In this document: positions 1 to 8,659 of the stretch, piece after piece | Layout: each line of letters starts with the position of its first letter | Numbering within the stretch: the first letter of the stretch is position 1 | Origin: Bacteroidota bacterium | Lineage (GTDB): Bacteria > Bacteroidota > Bacteroidia > Bacteroidales > NBLH01 | Reading direction: 5' to 3' | DNA length: 47,485 bases | Assembly: GCA_025361565.1 (NCBI GenBank) | Contig: JANYKN010000020.1 | Coordinates: forward strand, 1 to 47,485 | Made by a program: the position numbers and the translations under genes | The notes under the pieces: generated by a model | What the model saw: only the letters and a program-made list of their open reading frames with translations | What the model was told of the DNA's origin: nothing | Database searches by the model: none

Positions 1-127
1 CGAAATATTACAGATTTTGGGCATATCCCTATTGGACAAAACCCCTGTAACAGAGCTGTTTGCAAATACGAATTACAATAATGTCAAAGAACCTGATTGT
101 AACCAACTGTCTTTCAGCTGGTTTTAA
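1..127 (+). pseudogene. C-terminal end of an IS transposase (cut by window edge)
   Basis: An open frame runs in from the left edge (codons start at base 2) and stops at TAA 125-127. Its last 41 residues read like the tail of the IS4-type transposases common in Bacteroidota: a segment EILQILGISLLDKTPVTELF followed by an NVKE motif and a short hydrophobic end. No catalytic residue lies inside the window, so the family is recognised from the tail only. Whether the element is whole or a remnant cannot be seen. The sequence GGACACTAGTG just after the stop (129-139) could be the element's terminal inverted repeat, but the other end is outside the window. Confidence 0.5.
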
Positions 128-285
128 GTGGACACTAGTGATTTAAAGTATTTAGTTAAGTGAATTTATTTCATGGATTAATATCGAACAAGGTCAACAT
201 TATATTTGATTAAAACAAATATGGGTTTAGTTATTTTCAAATATCCATAGCTTATGGCAGATATAGAAAAAGTTTGGAGTTTTGA
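128..285. other. Non-coding spacer after the transposase tail
   Basis: AT-rich, with stops in all frames and no recognisable RNA. It may contain the right boundary of the insertion sequence near 139-160. I see nothing else in it. Confidence 0.4.
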
Positions 286-677
286 CAGTTTGAAATTTGA
301 ATTATGTTAATTGAATTTTGAATTTTGTTATTTGAACATTGTTATTTGAACATTGATGCTTCGAGACACCATAATGGTGTTACGAGATGCCTCACATGGT
401 GTTAGAACTGAAATAATGGCATTGCGAGATGCTTCGTAAGGTGTTCGAGCACACATAATGGCACTGCGAGATGCCTCTTAAAATGTTCGAGATGGTATAA
501 TGGTATGCAGAGATGTCTCTTAAGCTGTTCGAGATGGTTAATTGGTATGCAGAGATACCACTTAAGCTGTTCGAGATGGTTAATTGGTATGCAGAGATAC
601 TAATTAAGGTATTCCAAATGATTTAAATGTATTTGGAGAGGCCATTTAAGGCTTTTGAGCAGATAAATTCAGACGTA
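286..677. repeat. Phase-continuous 7-bp repeat ladder (7/14/21/42 bp)
   Basis: From 286 the sequence can be cut into consecutive 7-mers without losing phase up to 677 (56 heptads). At 286-355 the units are of the type AATTTTG, TTATTTG, AACATTG, with the pair TTATTTG-AACATTG repeated at 328-341 and 342-355. From 363 on the pattern is a 21-bp half unit that usually begins GAGATG; two alternating half-unit types make a 42-bp unit (384-425, 426-467, 468-509, 510-551, 552-593, 594-635, then a decayed 636-677). The units 510-551 and 552-593 differ only in their first half. Both strands have stop codons within the array, so it is not a coding repeat at present. Its function is unknown. Confidence 0.8.
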
Positions 678-748
678 ACAAAAGCTTATATTGCTTTATA
701 AATAAATAGGACGTAATTTCAACAAAGTTGTTTTTAATAGGAAAGAAT

Positions 749-780
749 AAAAGCCCCATCCTTTAAAGAATGAAGCTTTT
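749..780 (-). terminator. Intrinsic terminator of the glycosidase-like gene
   Basis: AAAAGC (749-754) pairs with GCTTTT (775-780), and CATCCTTT pairs with AAAGAATG with one wobble. Read on the minus strand, the hairpin sits 31 bases past the stop of the 811-2814 gene and ends in a T-rich run. The hairpin at 3102-3133 is nearly the same sequence. Confidence 0.7.
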
Positions 781-810
781 CAACCTACGCCATTAAATCC
801 AACAATTTAG

Positions 811-2814
811 TTATAATTTAACATGTACTATTTCGTCTTGTTTTAATGTTTTCTCGATTATTATTTTCCCATTTGTTGTTATCTTAAGATTGATTTTAGA
901 TCCAATTCTTATCACATCAATATCAGTACTGTAATCAAATAATTTAACATTTTTAAGTGACATTTGATTCCAGTCTTTTGGAAGCTGCGGGGTCAAGTCA
1001 AATGATTTAAATCCTGTTGGTCGAATGCCGAAAAGACCTTCGGTAAAAATCCTGCAATACAAACCACTTTCAGCTGACAGATGTCGTTGGCCACCTTCAG
1101 GATAAGCTTCAACCGGATAAGGAACATGTTCTCCCAATAATCTACGATTTGAATAATATTTTAAAAACTTAATAGCTCGTTCGGTTTCTCCTGCAGCCAA
1201 TACTCCACGTAATGCATATAAAGTAGAGCGATCCCAAAAAGTTTTGTCGCCCGCTTGAGTTGCTAAACCATCATCGGTCCATAGCCTGGGCGAAAACAAT
1301 GCATCAATTGTTCCTTGTTTTCTGTCGTAAATACCCATAGTTAGCGGAATGCAAATCCATGATCTTAAAACATCGTTTCCGTCGTAGTATCGATAGGTTT
1401 CGAATCCTTCAACAGTGCGGCCAAAGAACTTTTCAATAGAATTCTTTAAATTTTCTGCCCTTTTAGTATAATCTGCAAGCATAGGTTTAGGCTTTCCAAG
1501 TTCTTTTCCCAGCATTACAGCAGATAGCAAAGCATCATAATAAAGCGATGAGGTACAAAGATTTGCATCCCCAGAAGGAAAACGGCCTTCGAGTTCGTCA
1601 GACTCTGAGTTAACGACTCCATTCTGATTGGTCTTCCTTTTTAAATATTCGAGACACCATTCTATCAGAGGCCAAAGTTTGGTGGCAGTTTCTTTATTGC
1701 CAATTGATAGCGCAAATCTTGCAGCACCATAGGCTATCATTGCCTGATCGCCTCTATCACCGGCACCGTTCCAAATATCGGTTCCTTCGGCAACAATAGA
1801 ACTTGGTATTGGCTTGTATTCTGGGTTTATAAATCGGGAAAAATGCATATAAGCGTTCAACGATGCTTGGTTACCAATATCATATCCTAAAAATGGAAAG
1901 AATGGTCCAACATATTCTGCCTGATCATTTGCCCAAATGGCAGCGTAATAGGCTTCGCCTCCAGGTCCGTGCATCAATCCTCCTTTGGTTTCGAAAATAC
2001 TTTCGGAAGCACGGATTTTGGAAAAAGCAAATAACGCATTAATTACACTATCAGGAGTTTGCAAGATTAAATTGCTGTTCCATAATTCAATTAAATCTGC
2101 ACGCTTTTTTTCTTCTAAAGTTAAATCTACCAATTTTTTATCCTCATCCTTTTTATGCCCATAAACATAGGCTCCGAATTCGAATTTATCTCCCGGTTGA
2201 ATATTGATTACGCCTTTGGCTGTTAAAATAGTTTCAAGGAAATATGAGCCATCCACACCTTTATCGCTATTTGTAGTCAACACCGAATTTAATTCAGGGA
2301 TTTCAATCCAAACTACATTTTTAGAATTGTTTTTTATACTATATTTTTCACAATAAGCAGGCAAATCTGTTGATGGGAATAAGGTTCGGGTAAGTTCAAC
2401 ATCATTCTCCAGTAAGCTTTTAACAGTCATTATTCCGTTCAATGTTATTTCTTCAACTTTTTCATTTTTATTCAAGCGGCCATTTATGTATAGATAACTC
2501 AGAATATTCCAATCAAATATTCGAATAAGACTTGCATGTGTGTTATTTGGTATAGTCCTTAACATGGGCCAAACAATTGTTCTTCGCAATGAAAAAGATT
2601 GATCAGCATTTACCCCATATCGTAGAATGACAGAAATTTTTCGTCCGCTCATTTCAATATGATCATTGTGCGGCAATTTATTATCGATATTCCAGACAAT
2701 TGAACGATCGCTTTTCAATGTCCATCTGTTCAAGTTATTGGTTGTTTGAGCATTTATTAAATAAGAGAGAATGATAATGAGGAAAGTTAATATTAATTTT
2801 GATTTCATGGTCAT
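811..2814 (-). CDS. Secreted six-hairpin glycosidase-like protein
   Basis: The 667-residue product has a signal peptide (MKSKLILTFLIIILSYLINA, from the second Met), so export is likely. Residues about 35-240 look beta-rich and about 245-610 look like an alpha/alpha six-hairpin toroid, followed by a short beta C-terminus. Typical stretches are QAEYVGPFFPFLGYD, WNGAGDRGDQAMIAYGAARF and GRFPSGDANLCTSSLYYDAL. Acidic residues in the DIWNGAGDRGD and SESDELEGRF stretches are candidates for catalysis. The family is known for hydrolases and phosphorylases of plant or microbial glycans, but I cannot assign a GH number or substrate. ATG at 2814 and ATG at 2808 are both possible; the second gives a cleaner signal peptide. 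The gene is probably monocistronic, with its own promoter (2917-2946) and terminator (749-780). No SusC/SusD pair is nearby. Confidence 0.6.
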   Translation of the reverse strand: MTMKSKLILTFLIIILSYLINAQTTNNLNRWTLKSDRSIVWNIDNKLPHNDHIEMSGRKISVILRYGVNADQSFSLRRTIVWPMLRTIPNNTHASLIRIFDWNILSYLYINGRLNKNEKVEEITLNGIMTVKSLLENDVELTRTLFPSTDLPAYCEKYSIKNNSKNVVWIEIPELNSVLTTNSDKGVDGSYFLETILTAKGVINIQPGDKFEFGAYVYGHKKDEDKKLVDLTLEEKKRADLIELWNSNLILQTPDSVINALFAFSKIRASESIFETKGGLMHGPGGEAYYAAIWANDQAEYVGPFFPFLGYDIGNQASLNAYMHFSRFINPEYKPIPSSIVAEGTDIWNGAGDRGDQAMIAYGAARFALSIGNKETATKLWPLIEWCLEYLKRKTNQNGVVNSESDELEGRFPSGDANLCTSSLYYDALLSAVMLGKELGKPKPMLADYTKRAENLKNSIEKFFGRTVEGFETYRYYDGNDVLRSWICIPLTMGIYDRKQGTIDALFSPRLWTDDGLATQAGDKTFWDRSTLYALRGVLAAGETERAIKFLKYYSNRRLLGEHVPYPVEAYPEGGQRHLSAESGLYCRIFTEGLFGIRPTGFKSFDLTPQLPKDWNQMSLKNVKLFDYSTDIDVIRIGSKINLKITTNGKIIIEKTLKQDEIVHVKL

Positions 2815-2916
2815 GTAGGTTTAGAAGTATAATTAGATAAGACAAAGGCATTTAATTTGAACTTGTATTGCTTGTTTGTAGCAAATTCAATTCAGATAAT
2901 CTATGACAATTTCAGC

Positions 2917-2946
2917 CAAAATTATGATTATTTCTTAAATGTTCAA
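2917..2946 (-). promoter_or_regulatory. Bacteroidetes-type promoter for the glycosidase-like gene
   Basis: On the minus strand TTG (2946-2944), a 19-base spacer, then TAATTTTG (2924-2917), matching TTG-N19/20-TAnnTTTG. The predicted start near 2911 gives a leader of about 95 bases. Confidence 0.6.
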
Positions 2947-3101
2947 ATTAATCAAAGAGCTAAGTCTGTTTGTTTAATTCTTGTTGGTTATATTTAAAGA
3001 CTCAATAAAGTTTGAAGTTTAGAATCAGGGATAACAAGTATCAAGTTTCTGATTTAATCATGGATTTTTCTTTTTAAATGAGCGCTAATGAATTTAATTT
3101 A

Positions 3102-3133
3102 AAAAGCCCCATTCTTTTCAGAATGAAGCTTTT
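3102..3133 (-). terminator. Intrinsic terminator of the double AAA+ gene
   Basis: AAAAGC and GCTTTT flank CATTCTTTTCAGAATG, giving a strong hairpin followed on the minus strand by a T-rich run. It lies just past the stop at 3162 and nearly duplicates the hairpin at 749-780. The rest of 2815-3101 holds the promoter listed separately and no gene. Confidence 0.7.
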
Positions 3134-3161
3134 CAAACTCATGAAAACTCAAAATGATAAT

Positions 3162-5783
3162 TTACCTAAAACCCAACGTTTTTTTATCATTCTTTGGTCC
3201 ATCTTCAATTTTAATTTCTTCCAAATCCTTAATGGTTATCTGTCCCATCATGGTTTCGGTGCGTTCTTCGGCAGGCAATGAAGCCATTCTTAGATTCTGT
3301 TTTTTTACAGCCTGTTCCACAACTTTTCTTATAGATCGTGCATTTCCAAAATATTTATCACGTTTATTATAAAGTTCGTTCAAATATCCGTTCAAATATT
3401 TTTCTGACTGTTCGTCAGGACTGAGTCCTTCATTAGCAAACATCGATAATGCAATTTTGAAAAGAATATCGGGTGTATAATCGTAAAACTGCCAAACTCT
3501 GTCAAATCTAGACTTTAAGCCTGGGTTTGCATGTAAAAACACATTCATATTATCGGGATAACCGGCTGCGATAACACCAAATTTACCTCGATTGTCTTCC
3601 ATTGTTTTTAAAATAACTTCAACAGCTTCTTTTCCAAAATCGTTTTGTCCACCATCTGAAAGGGCATAAGCTTCATCAATAAATAAAACCCCACCAGTGG
3701 CTTCGTCTAATTTCTCTTTGGTTTTTAATGCTGTTTGGCCTACATAGCCTGCAATAAGTCCTTCACGTCCGGTTTCAACTACATGCCCACGTTCCAATAA
3801 ACCAAGCGACTTGTATATTTTACCTATAATCCTGGCAAGTGTAGTTTTGCCTGTACCCGGATTTCCTGTAAATACGGTATGAAACGAGAATTTATTAAGG
3901 ACATCTTTTCCTGTTTCGCGATAATACCTGACTAGTTTTATTAAATCATTTACCTCATTTTTAATGTGATCCATTCCTACCAGCTTATTAAGCTCGGCAG
4001 TAGAAAGTTTTAATAATTCTTCATCAATTGGAATCCGGATTTCTTTTTTAAGTCCGGCAGCATTTATATTTTTAACATCGGCCAACGTAATTGTCGATAA
4101 TGCATCATTTGACAATTCTTTAACATGTTCATCTTTAATTAAGCGCAATCCAAGGTTCATTTTGCCTTCATCAATTAATGCAAAGGCAAATCTGGCGTTG
4201 CCAAATGAGCCGTCCCTGTCGCGATAAGCATCAATTAGCATTTTGTTAATATACTCCTTGGCAGTGGGCTCAAGTATAATTGAACGTTTTTTTGCGGCAA
4301 ATTCCGCAATTTTAATTAACTCGTCAGGGGTATAATCATCAAAGTGGAAATAGTATTTAAACCTCGATTTTAGCCCTGGATTAAAATCAGTAAATACTTG
4401 CATTTCCTTTGGATAGCCTGCTGCCATAATAGCGATATCACCTGGCCCGTCAGACATTTCTTTAATTAATATTTCAACTACTTCACGTCCAAAATCTTTG
4501 GCATCGTCTTTTGAGCGGACAAGTGCATATGCCTCGTCAATAAATAAAATGCCTCCCCTGGCTTTTTCAATATTTTCTTTCACCTTTGGGGCAGTTTGTC
4601 CTATATATTCACCTACTAAATCAGCTCTGTCAACTTCATGAACATGGCCTTTGGATAGTAGGCCCATTTTTTGGTATATTTTACCCAATAGTTTTACAAC
4701 AGTAGTTTTTCCTGTTCCCGGATTACCTGTAAAAACACTATGGAGTGAAATGCGTTCTTCATCATGAAGACCTTTTTCTTTTCTGAGTTTTAAGAATTCA
4801 ATGTAATCGATATGTTCCTTTATTTGGTTTTTTACATTTTCAAGACCAATTAGTTCATTTAAATTGGTCATCAATTCTTCAAGTGTTTTCTCAGTGTCCT
4901 CAGTGCTTTTTGTAATGGATTCGTTCAACAATGAATGAGTACTGGTAGTAACCAAACACTGTCCTTCAATATCTTTATCGCCAAATTCAAATGGAACAGC
5001 TGCCACCAGGGTGTCCATAAATACAAGCTCAACCGTATATTTTACATCTTTCCATGAGCCGGGTTCATCGGTTCCCCATCCTCTATGATAAGTATATATT
5101 GTTCCTTTTGTATTTTTTTCGACATAATAAAGGCTTTCAATCTGTGCTTTAAATTGTCCGGCATCATCATAAAAATTGAGATAAAACTCAAAATTCCAAT
5201 CCAAATCGGTTTTATTCTTCAAATTCAACTCAACCCAAACATACTTGGTTTCAGTTTGATGGAAAGCAGATAAGTATACTTTTTTATCTTGTTGCCATGC
5301 ATCAGAAGGGCCAGAATACAGTTTAATGGAATCAACTTCAAAATATGGATTGTTTTTTAACGAAACAACTCCAACATCTTCAATAAAGAACTTTTCGGAG
5401 CCAACCAGTTTACCATCAATGTATGCTTCAACAATATAATCGCCTTTTTTCCAAAATCCACCATTGTCATCTACACCCCAGCTTTTATAAATCTGAACTG
5501 TATTTTGATCTTTTTTTACCTCTGCTTTGTCTTCGAGGTTGCAAAGCTCAACCCGGTTTCCACGCTGAATTTCAAAAGCTTTAATAGCAATATTCGCACT
5601 CCAATCCTCTTCGTCAAAAAGTTTATTATAAAAATTAAATTCCCAGCGGATGTATGATACTTCTGCTTTATCAAATACTTTTCTGTATTTTTTTGTTGAA
5701 TTAGCCATCCATTCCGGAGAGGAATAAATATTTAAAGACTTGAATTTATATGGATCACCATATTTGTAATCATCTTTTGACAT
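3162..5783 (-). CDS. Double AAA+ ATPase (CbbX/SpoVK type) with duplicated beta-rich N-terminal module
   Basis: The product has 873 residues. Residues about 10-135 and 145-270 are two copies of one beta-rich module: each begins around an IYSSP or LYSGP motif, has a YIRWEF or YVWVEL strand, then a SWG or GWG turn and a final strand before an acidic linker. Two AAA+ domains of the CbbX/SpoVK clade follow. The first has Walker A GNPGTGKTT (K359), Walker B ILFIDEAYAL (about 410-420) and NPGLKSRF. The second has the same elements (K646, VLFIDEAYAL near 700, NPGLKSRFDR). Both look ATPase-competent. No signal peptide or membrane helix is visible, so a cytoplasmic remodelling ATPase is likely. Its target is unknown: RuBisCO genes, the CbbX partner, are absent. 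The neighbours do not suggest a pathway. Confidence 0.8.
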   Translation of the reverse strand: MSKDDYKYGDPYKFKSLNIYSSPEWMANSTKKYRKVFDKAEVSYIRWEFNFYNKLFDEEDWSANIAIKAFEIQRGNRVELCNLEDKAEVKKDQNTVQIYKSWGVDDNGGFWKKGDYIVEAYIDGKLVGSEKFFIEDVGVVSLKNNPYFEVDSIKLYSGPSDAWQQDKKVYLSAFHQTETKYVWVELNLKNKTDLDWNFEFYLNFYDDAGQFKAQIESLYYVEKNTKGTIYTYHRGWGTDEPGSWKDVKYTVELVFMDTLVAAVPFEFGDKDIEGQCLVTTSTHSLLNESITKSTEDTEKTLEELMTNLNELIGLENVKNQIKEHIDYIEFLKLRKEKGLHDEERISLHSVFTGNPGTGKTTVVKLLGKIYQKMGLLSKGHVHEVDRADLVGEYIGQTAPKVKENIEKARGGILFIDEAYALVRSKDDAKDFGREVVEILIKEMSDGPGDIAIMAAGYPKEMQVFTDFNPGLKSRFKYYFHFDDYTPDELIKIAEFAAKKRSIILEPTAKEYINKMLIDAYRDRDGSFGNARFAFALIDEGKMNLGLRLIKDEHVKELSNDALSTITLADVKNINAAGLKKEIRIPIDEELLKLSTAELNKLVGMDHIKNEVNDLIKLVRYYRETGKDVLNKFSFHTVFTGNPGTGKTTLARIIGKIYKSLGLLERGHVVETGREGLIAGYVGQTALKTKEKLDEATGGVLFIDEAYALSDGGQNDFGKEAVEVILKTMEDNRGKFGVIAAGYPDNMNVFLHANPGLKSRFDRVWQFYDYTPDILFKIALSMFANEGLSPDEQSEKYLNGYLNELYNKRDKYFGNARSIRKVVEQAVKKQNLRMASLPAEERTETMMGQITIKDLEEIKIEDGPKNDKKTLGFR

Positions 5784-5810
5784 ATTTTCCTATTTAAATT
5801 CTGGTTTAGA

Positions 5811-5818
5811 CAAATATA
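5811..5818 (-). promoter_or_regulatory. Possible -7 element for the double AAA+ gene
   Basis: TATATTTG on the minus strand fits TAnnTTTG and lies 28 bases before the ATG at 5783. No TTG is found at the right upstream spacing, so the call is weak. Confidence 0.3.
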
Positions 5819-6030
5819 AATAAAATGCAGATAAAAAAGTCATATTTTGATAGAAGGAACTTAAATTTTAATGAACTGAATTGAATCTGACATGATAGTT
5901 ACTTTATTTTCAGGAAGAAGATGCAATATTTTTCGGATAATTTAAGTTTTAATTATATGCTATCGCCTGATTATTTATCACATACATCTTGAGGATCTGT
6001 CTTTGACTAAATCAGAATTATTCATTCAAC

Positions 6031-6061
6031 TTGGTAACTTACTGATTTAACTGTAAATTTG
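6031..6061 (+). promoter_or_regulatory. Bacteroidetes-type promoter for the phytase-esterase-like gene
   Basis: TTG (6031-6033), 20-base spacer, TAAATTTG (6054-6061). The predicted start near 6067 leaves a leader of about 17 bases that holds AAAGG just before the ATG at 6084. Confidence 0.65.
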
Positions 6062-6083
6062 CGGGCTATTTAGAAAATAAAGG

Positions 6084-7031
6084 ATGAGGCCAATATTAAT
6101 CATAATTTTTTCAATACTTCTTTCCCAAGTAGTTTCAAATGCTCAGGAATTCAATGCCACACGTAGTTTATCATCACAGCAAGAAGAGTGTGTCAATCAA
6201 AAACTGGAATTTATTCCTCAATTTTCTATTAAACAATTGTCCTCAGAAAAAAATGAACGCTTCGATTTAAGTGGAATGGTTAATTTCCATGGAAAACTTT
6301 TAGTGATTGCCGATAAAGACTGGGATAAGTTTATTTACCAAATTAATGATAATACAGAAACATTTAGTTATTCATCATTTCAGGAATTATGCCCTGATTT
6401 TAATATAGATATTGAAGGGATTGATTATAGCAATAACCGGTTTTATTTGATTGAAGAATATACTAGTGATGTTTATGAGGTATTTATAGGCTCCTGCAAA
6501 ATGCGAAAACTAGATATACCCTGGGAAAAATTTGGCATCGACCGATCAAATTGGGGAAATGCTGGTTTTGAAGGGATTGCTATTGACGGAGTTAACCAGA
6601 TTTTATATCTTGCTAAAGAAAGAGAGCCCCGGAATATTTTTAGGGTTGATTTAAAAACCATGGATATTTCCGAGCCTTTTAAAGCACAACTTGCAGAGGG
6701 CGGAGGACATGATATTTCAGATATGAAATATGAAAACGGATATCTTTATATCATGGAACGTGGACTTGGACAAATTACCAGAATAAACATCGAAACCAAG
6801 GAAAAGGTATCCGTTTCATATCAGTATTTTGATTATAAAGACGGTAAGCGACTATTTCAAAATGAAAACCCTCAATTTGGTATGACCGAAGCTTTTGCAT
6901 TTATAAAAAATGAAATTTGGATTGGCATTGACAACAATGGTAATCCGGTTTCGGAATATGGAAAATCTATTGGATTGAAGGAAGGTAACAAAACAGCCAT
7001 TTTAATATTTAAAAGGCCAATTGGTTTTTAA
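6084..7031 (+). CDS. Secreted beta-propeller protein, phytase-esterase / SdiA-regulated-like
   Basis: The 315-residue product starts with a cleavable signal peptide (MRPILIIIFSILLSQVVSNA, then QEF). The body looks like a propeller with repeated blade motifs: LSGMVNFHGKLLVIADKD, IEGIDYSNNRFYLIEE, FEGIAIDGVNQILYLAKERE, ISDMKYENGYLYIMERG and TEAFAFIKNEIWIGIDNNG. This pattern matches the 'esterase-like activity of phytase' and SdiA-regulated families, which are calcium-associated secreted propellers of poorly known substrate. I am confident of the fold but not of an enzyme activity. The gene has its own promoter and is followed by the TldD gene after a 96-base spacer of 7-bp repeats. Confidence 0.55.
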   Translation: MRPILIIIFSILLSQVVSNAQEFNATRSLSSQQEECVNQKLEFIPQFSIKQLSSEKNERFDLSGMVNFHGKLLVIADKDWDKFIYQINDNTETFSYSSFQELCPDFNIDIEGIDYSNNRFYLIEEYTSDVYEVFIGSCKMRKLDIPWEKFGIDRSNWGNAGFEGIAIDGVNQILYLAKEREPRNIFRVDLKTMDISEPFKAQLAEGGGHDISDMKYENGYLYIMERGLGQITRINIETKEKVSVSYQYFDYKDGKRLFQNENPQFGMTEAFAFIKNEIWIGIDNNGNPVSEYGKSIGLKEGNKTAILIFKRPIGF

Positions 7032-7032
7032 T

Positions 7033-7124
7033 ATTTGAAACTTGAAATTGGAACCTCGAAATTGTTCAATTTCAAACTTCAAATGACTGATTTCTGATGA
7101 CTATTTATTGACTAATTTCTAAAT
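7033..7124. repeat. Intergenic 7-bp-phased repeat with 18-bp inverted repeat
   Basis: The spacer before tldD divides into 7-mers such as ATTTGAA, ACTTGAA, ATTGGAA, CCTCGAA and then AATTTCA, AACTTCA, AATGACT, GATTTCT. Segments 7033-7050 and 7067-7084 are inverted copies with two mismatches and could fold into a hairpin. No T-run follows, so it is not a standard terminator. Confidence 0.55.
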
Positions 7125-7127
7125 TCT

Positions 7128-8543
7128 ATGATATTAAACGATTATCTACAGCACTTTGAAGTGAACCAGGAACTTATAAGACAAGTTATTTTGGAAGGCC
7201 TGTCTAAAGGTGGAGATTACTGTGATGTTTTTTTTCAAAATTCAATTTCTGATTATATCGGGCTTGAAGATAATGAGGTGAACCGTGCTTATTCAAACAT
7301 TGATTTGGGTGTGGGCATCAGGGTGATAAAGGGATATCAAACAGGTTATTCATTTACAGAAATCATTAGTCCAGAAACAATGAAAAAAGCAGCAAGAACT
7401 GCTGCAAATATTGCAAATTCAAATCAGAGTATTGATGCTCAAGCTCTATCAGAGCATAAACCAGCTGAATATTATAAAATTAACACGCCTTGGGAAAAGA
7501 TTGGGATTGAAGAGAAAATACCATATTTACAGCGTATTAACGAAAAAGTTTTCCAAAATGACAGCAGGGTAATCAAATCCAACATATCATTCAACAACAG
7601 CACTTCATACATTTTATTTGCCAATTCCGAAGGCAGGATAACTTACGATTATCAGCCGATGGGACAAATTTCGGTTTCCTGTATTGCCGAGCAAAACGGA
7701 CAAAGGGAACAAAATGGTTTTAACCTCTCCGGAAGGCGTGGAATTGAATTTTTCACCGATGAAAATGTAAACCGTCTGGCCGAAGAAGCAGTAAAAAGAA
7801 CTGTTTCATTGTTTGAAGCAGTTAAGCCCGAGGCTGGTGAAATGGAAGTAGTGCTTTCTGCCGGAAGCTCCGGTATTTTACTCCATGAAGCGATTGGGCA
7901 TGGAATGGAAGCTGATTTCAACCGTAAAAACATTTCTATTTTTTCTGATAAGATAGGAAAACCAGTTGCAGAAAGCTTTGTTACAATTGTTGATGATGGC
8001 ACAAATCCTCATGTAAGAGGTTCAATCAATATTGATGATGAGGGTAACGATACTGAAAAGACCTTTTTGATTGAAAATGGAATTATGAAAAGCTATTTGC
8101 ATGACAGGTTAAGTGCTAAATTCTATGGGGTTAAACCAACAGGGAGTGGACGGCGCGAATCATTCAAGCATATGCCTCTTCCAAGAATGCGAAATACCTA
8201 TATGCTACCCGGACCACATAAAAGGGAGGATATTATTGCAAGTGTAAAAAAAGGTATAATTGCTGAATCGTTTACCAATGGACAGGTAATGATTGGTGGT
8301 GGCGATTTTACTTTCTATGTGAAATTTGGATATCTGATTGAAAATGGAAAAATTCAGAAACCAATAAAAGATATCAATATAATAGGTAATGGCCCCGAAG
8401 TATTAAAAAATATAGTAATGGTTGCCGATGATTTTAAAATGACAGAAGGTGGCTGGACATGTGGAAAAGATGGTCAGGGAGTTCCTGTTTCAATGGGATT
8501 GCCTACTGTTAAAGTATCTAAAATTACTGTGGGCGGTTATTAA
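7128..8543 (+). CDS. tldD: Metalloprotease TldD
   Basis: The 471-residue length and motifs fit TldD, the catalytic half of the TldD/TldE zinc peptidase. The metal motif HEAIGH starts at H253 (E254, H258), within the stretch GILLHEAIGHGMEADF. The N-terminal half contains the conserved RVIKGYQTGYSFTE segment and the C-terminus ends near GQGVPVSMGLPTVKVSKITVGG. In known systems the pair degrades unfolded peptides or trims leader peptides of modified peptides and gyrase-targeting microcins. The tldE gene follows after 116 bases, so a heteromeric enzyme is expected. No RiPP precursor or maturase gene is visible next to it, so a general peptide-degrading role is more likely here. Confidence 0.92.
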   Translation: MILNDYLQHFEVNQELIRQVILEGLSKGGDYCDVFFQNSISDYIGLEDNEVNRAYSNIDLGVGIRVIKGYQTGYSFTEIISPETMKKAARTAANIANSNQSIDAQALSEHKPAEYYKINTPWEKIGIEEKIPYLQRINEKVFQNDSRVIKSNISFNNSTSYILFANSEGRITYDYQPMGQISVSCIAEQNGQREQNGFNLSGRRGIEFFTDENVNRLAEEAVKRTVSLFEAVKPEAGEMEVVLSAGSSGILLHEAIGHGMEADFNRKNISIFSDKIGKPVAESFVTIVDDGTNPHVRGSINIDDEGNDTEKTFLIENGIMKSYLHDRLSAKFYGVKPTGSGRRESFKHMPLPRMRNTYMLPGPHKREDIIASVKKGIIAESFTNGQVMIGGGDFTFYVKFGYLIENGKIQKPIKDINIIGNGPEVLKNIVMVADDFKMTEGGWTCGKDGQGVPVSMGLPTVKVSKITVGGY

Positions 8544-8659
8544 AAGGATTTTTATGAGATTTTGTTACGAATTAATTGTATCAAAACCAAATTATCAAAA
8601 TTCCAATTTCAATAAAAGAAGCAGTTCATATTGTTTTAAACATTCAACAGATTTAAAAA

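Noticed and set aside
363-677. Repeat array as a CRISPR array
   Set aside because: Units are contiguous with no unique spacers, period 21/42 bases, and no cas genes are present.
363-677. Repeat array as a 7-residue protein repeat on the minus strand
   Set aside because: The 7-codon-like period is attractive (EQLKRHL-type units), but stop codons interrupt the frame at the units 384-404 and 594-614.
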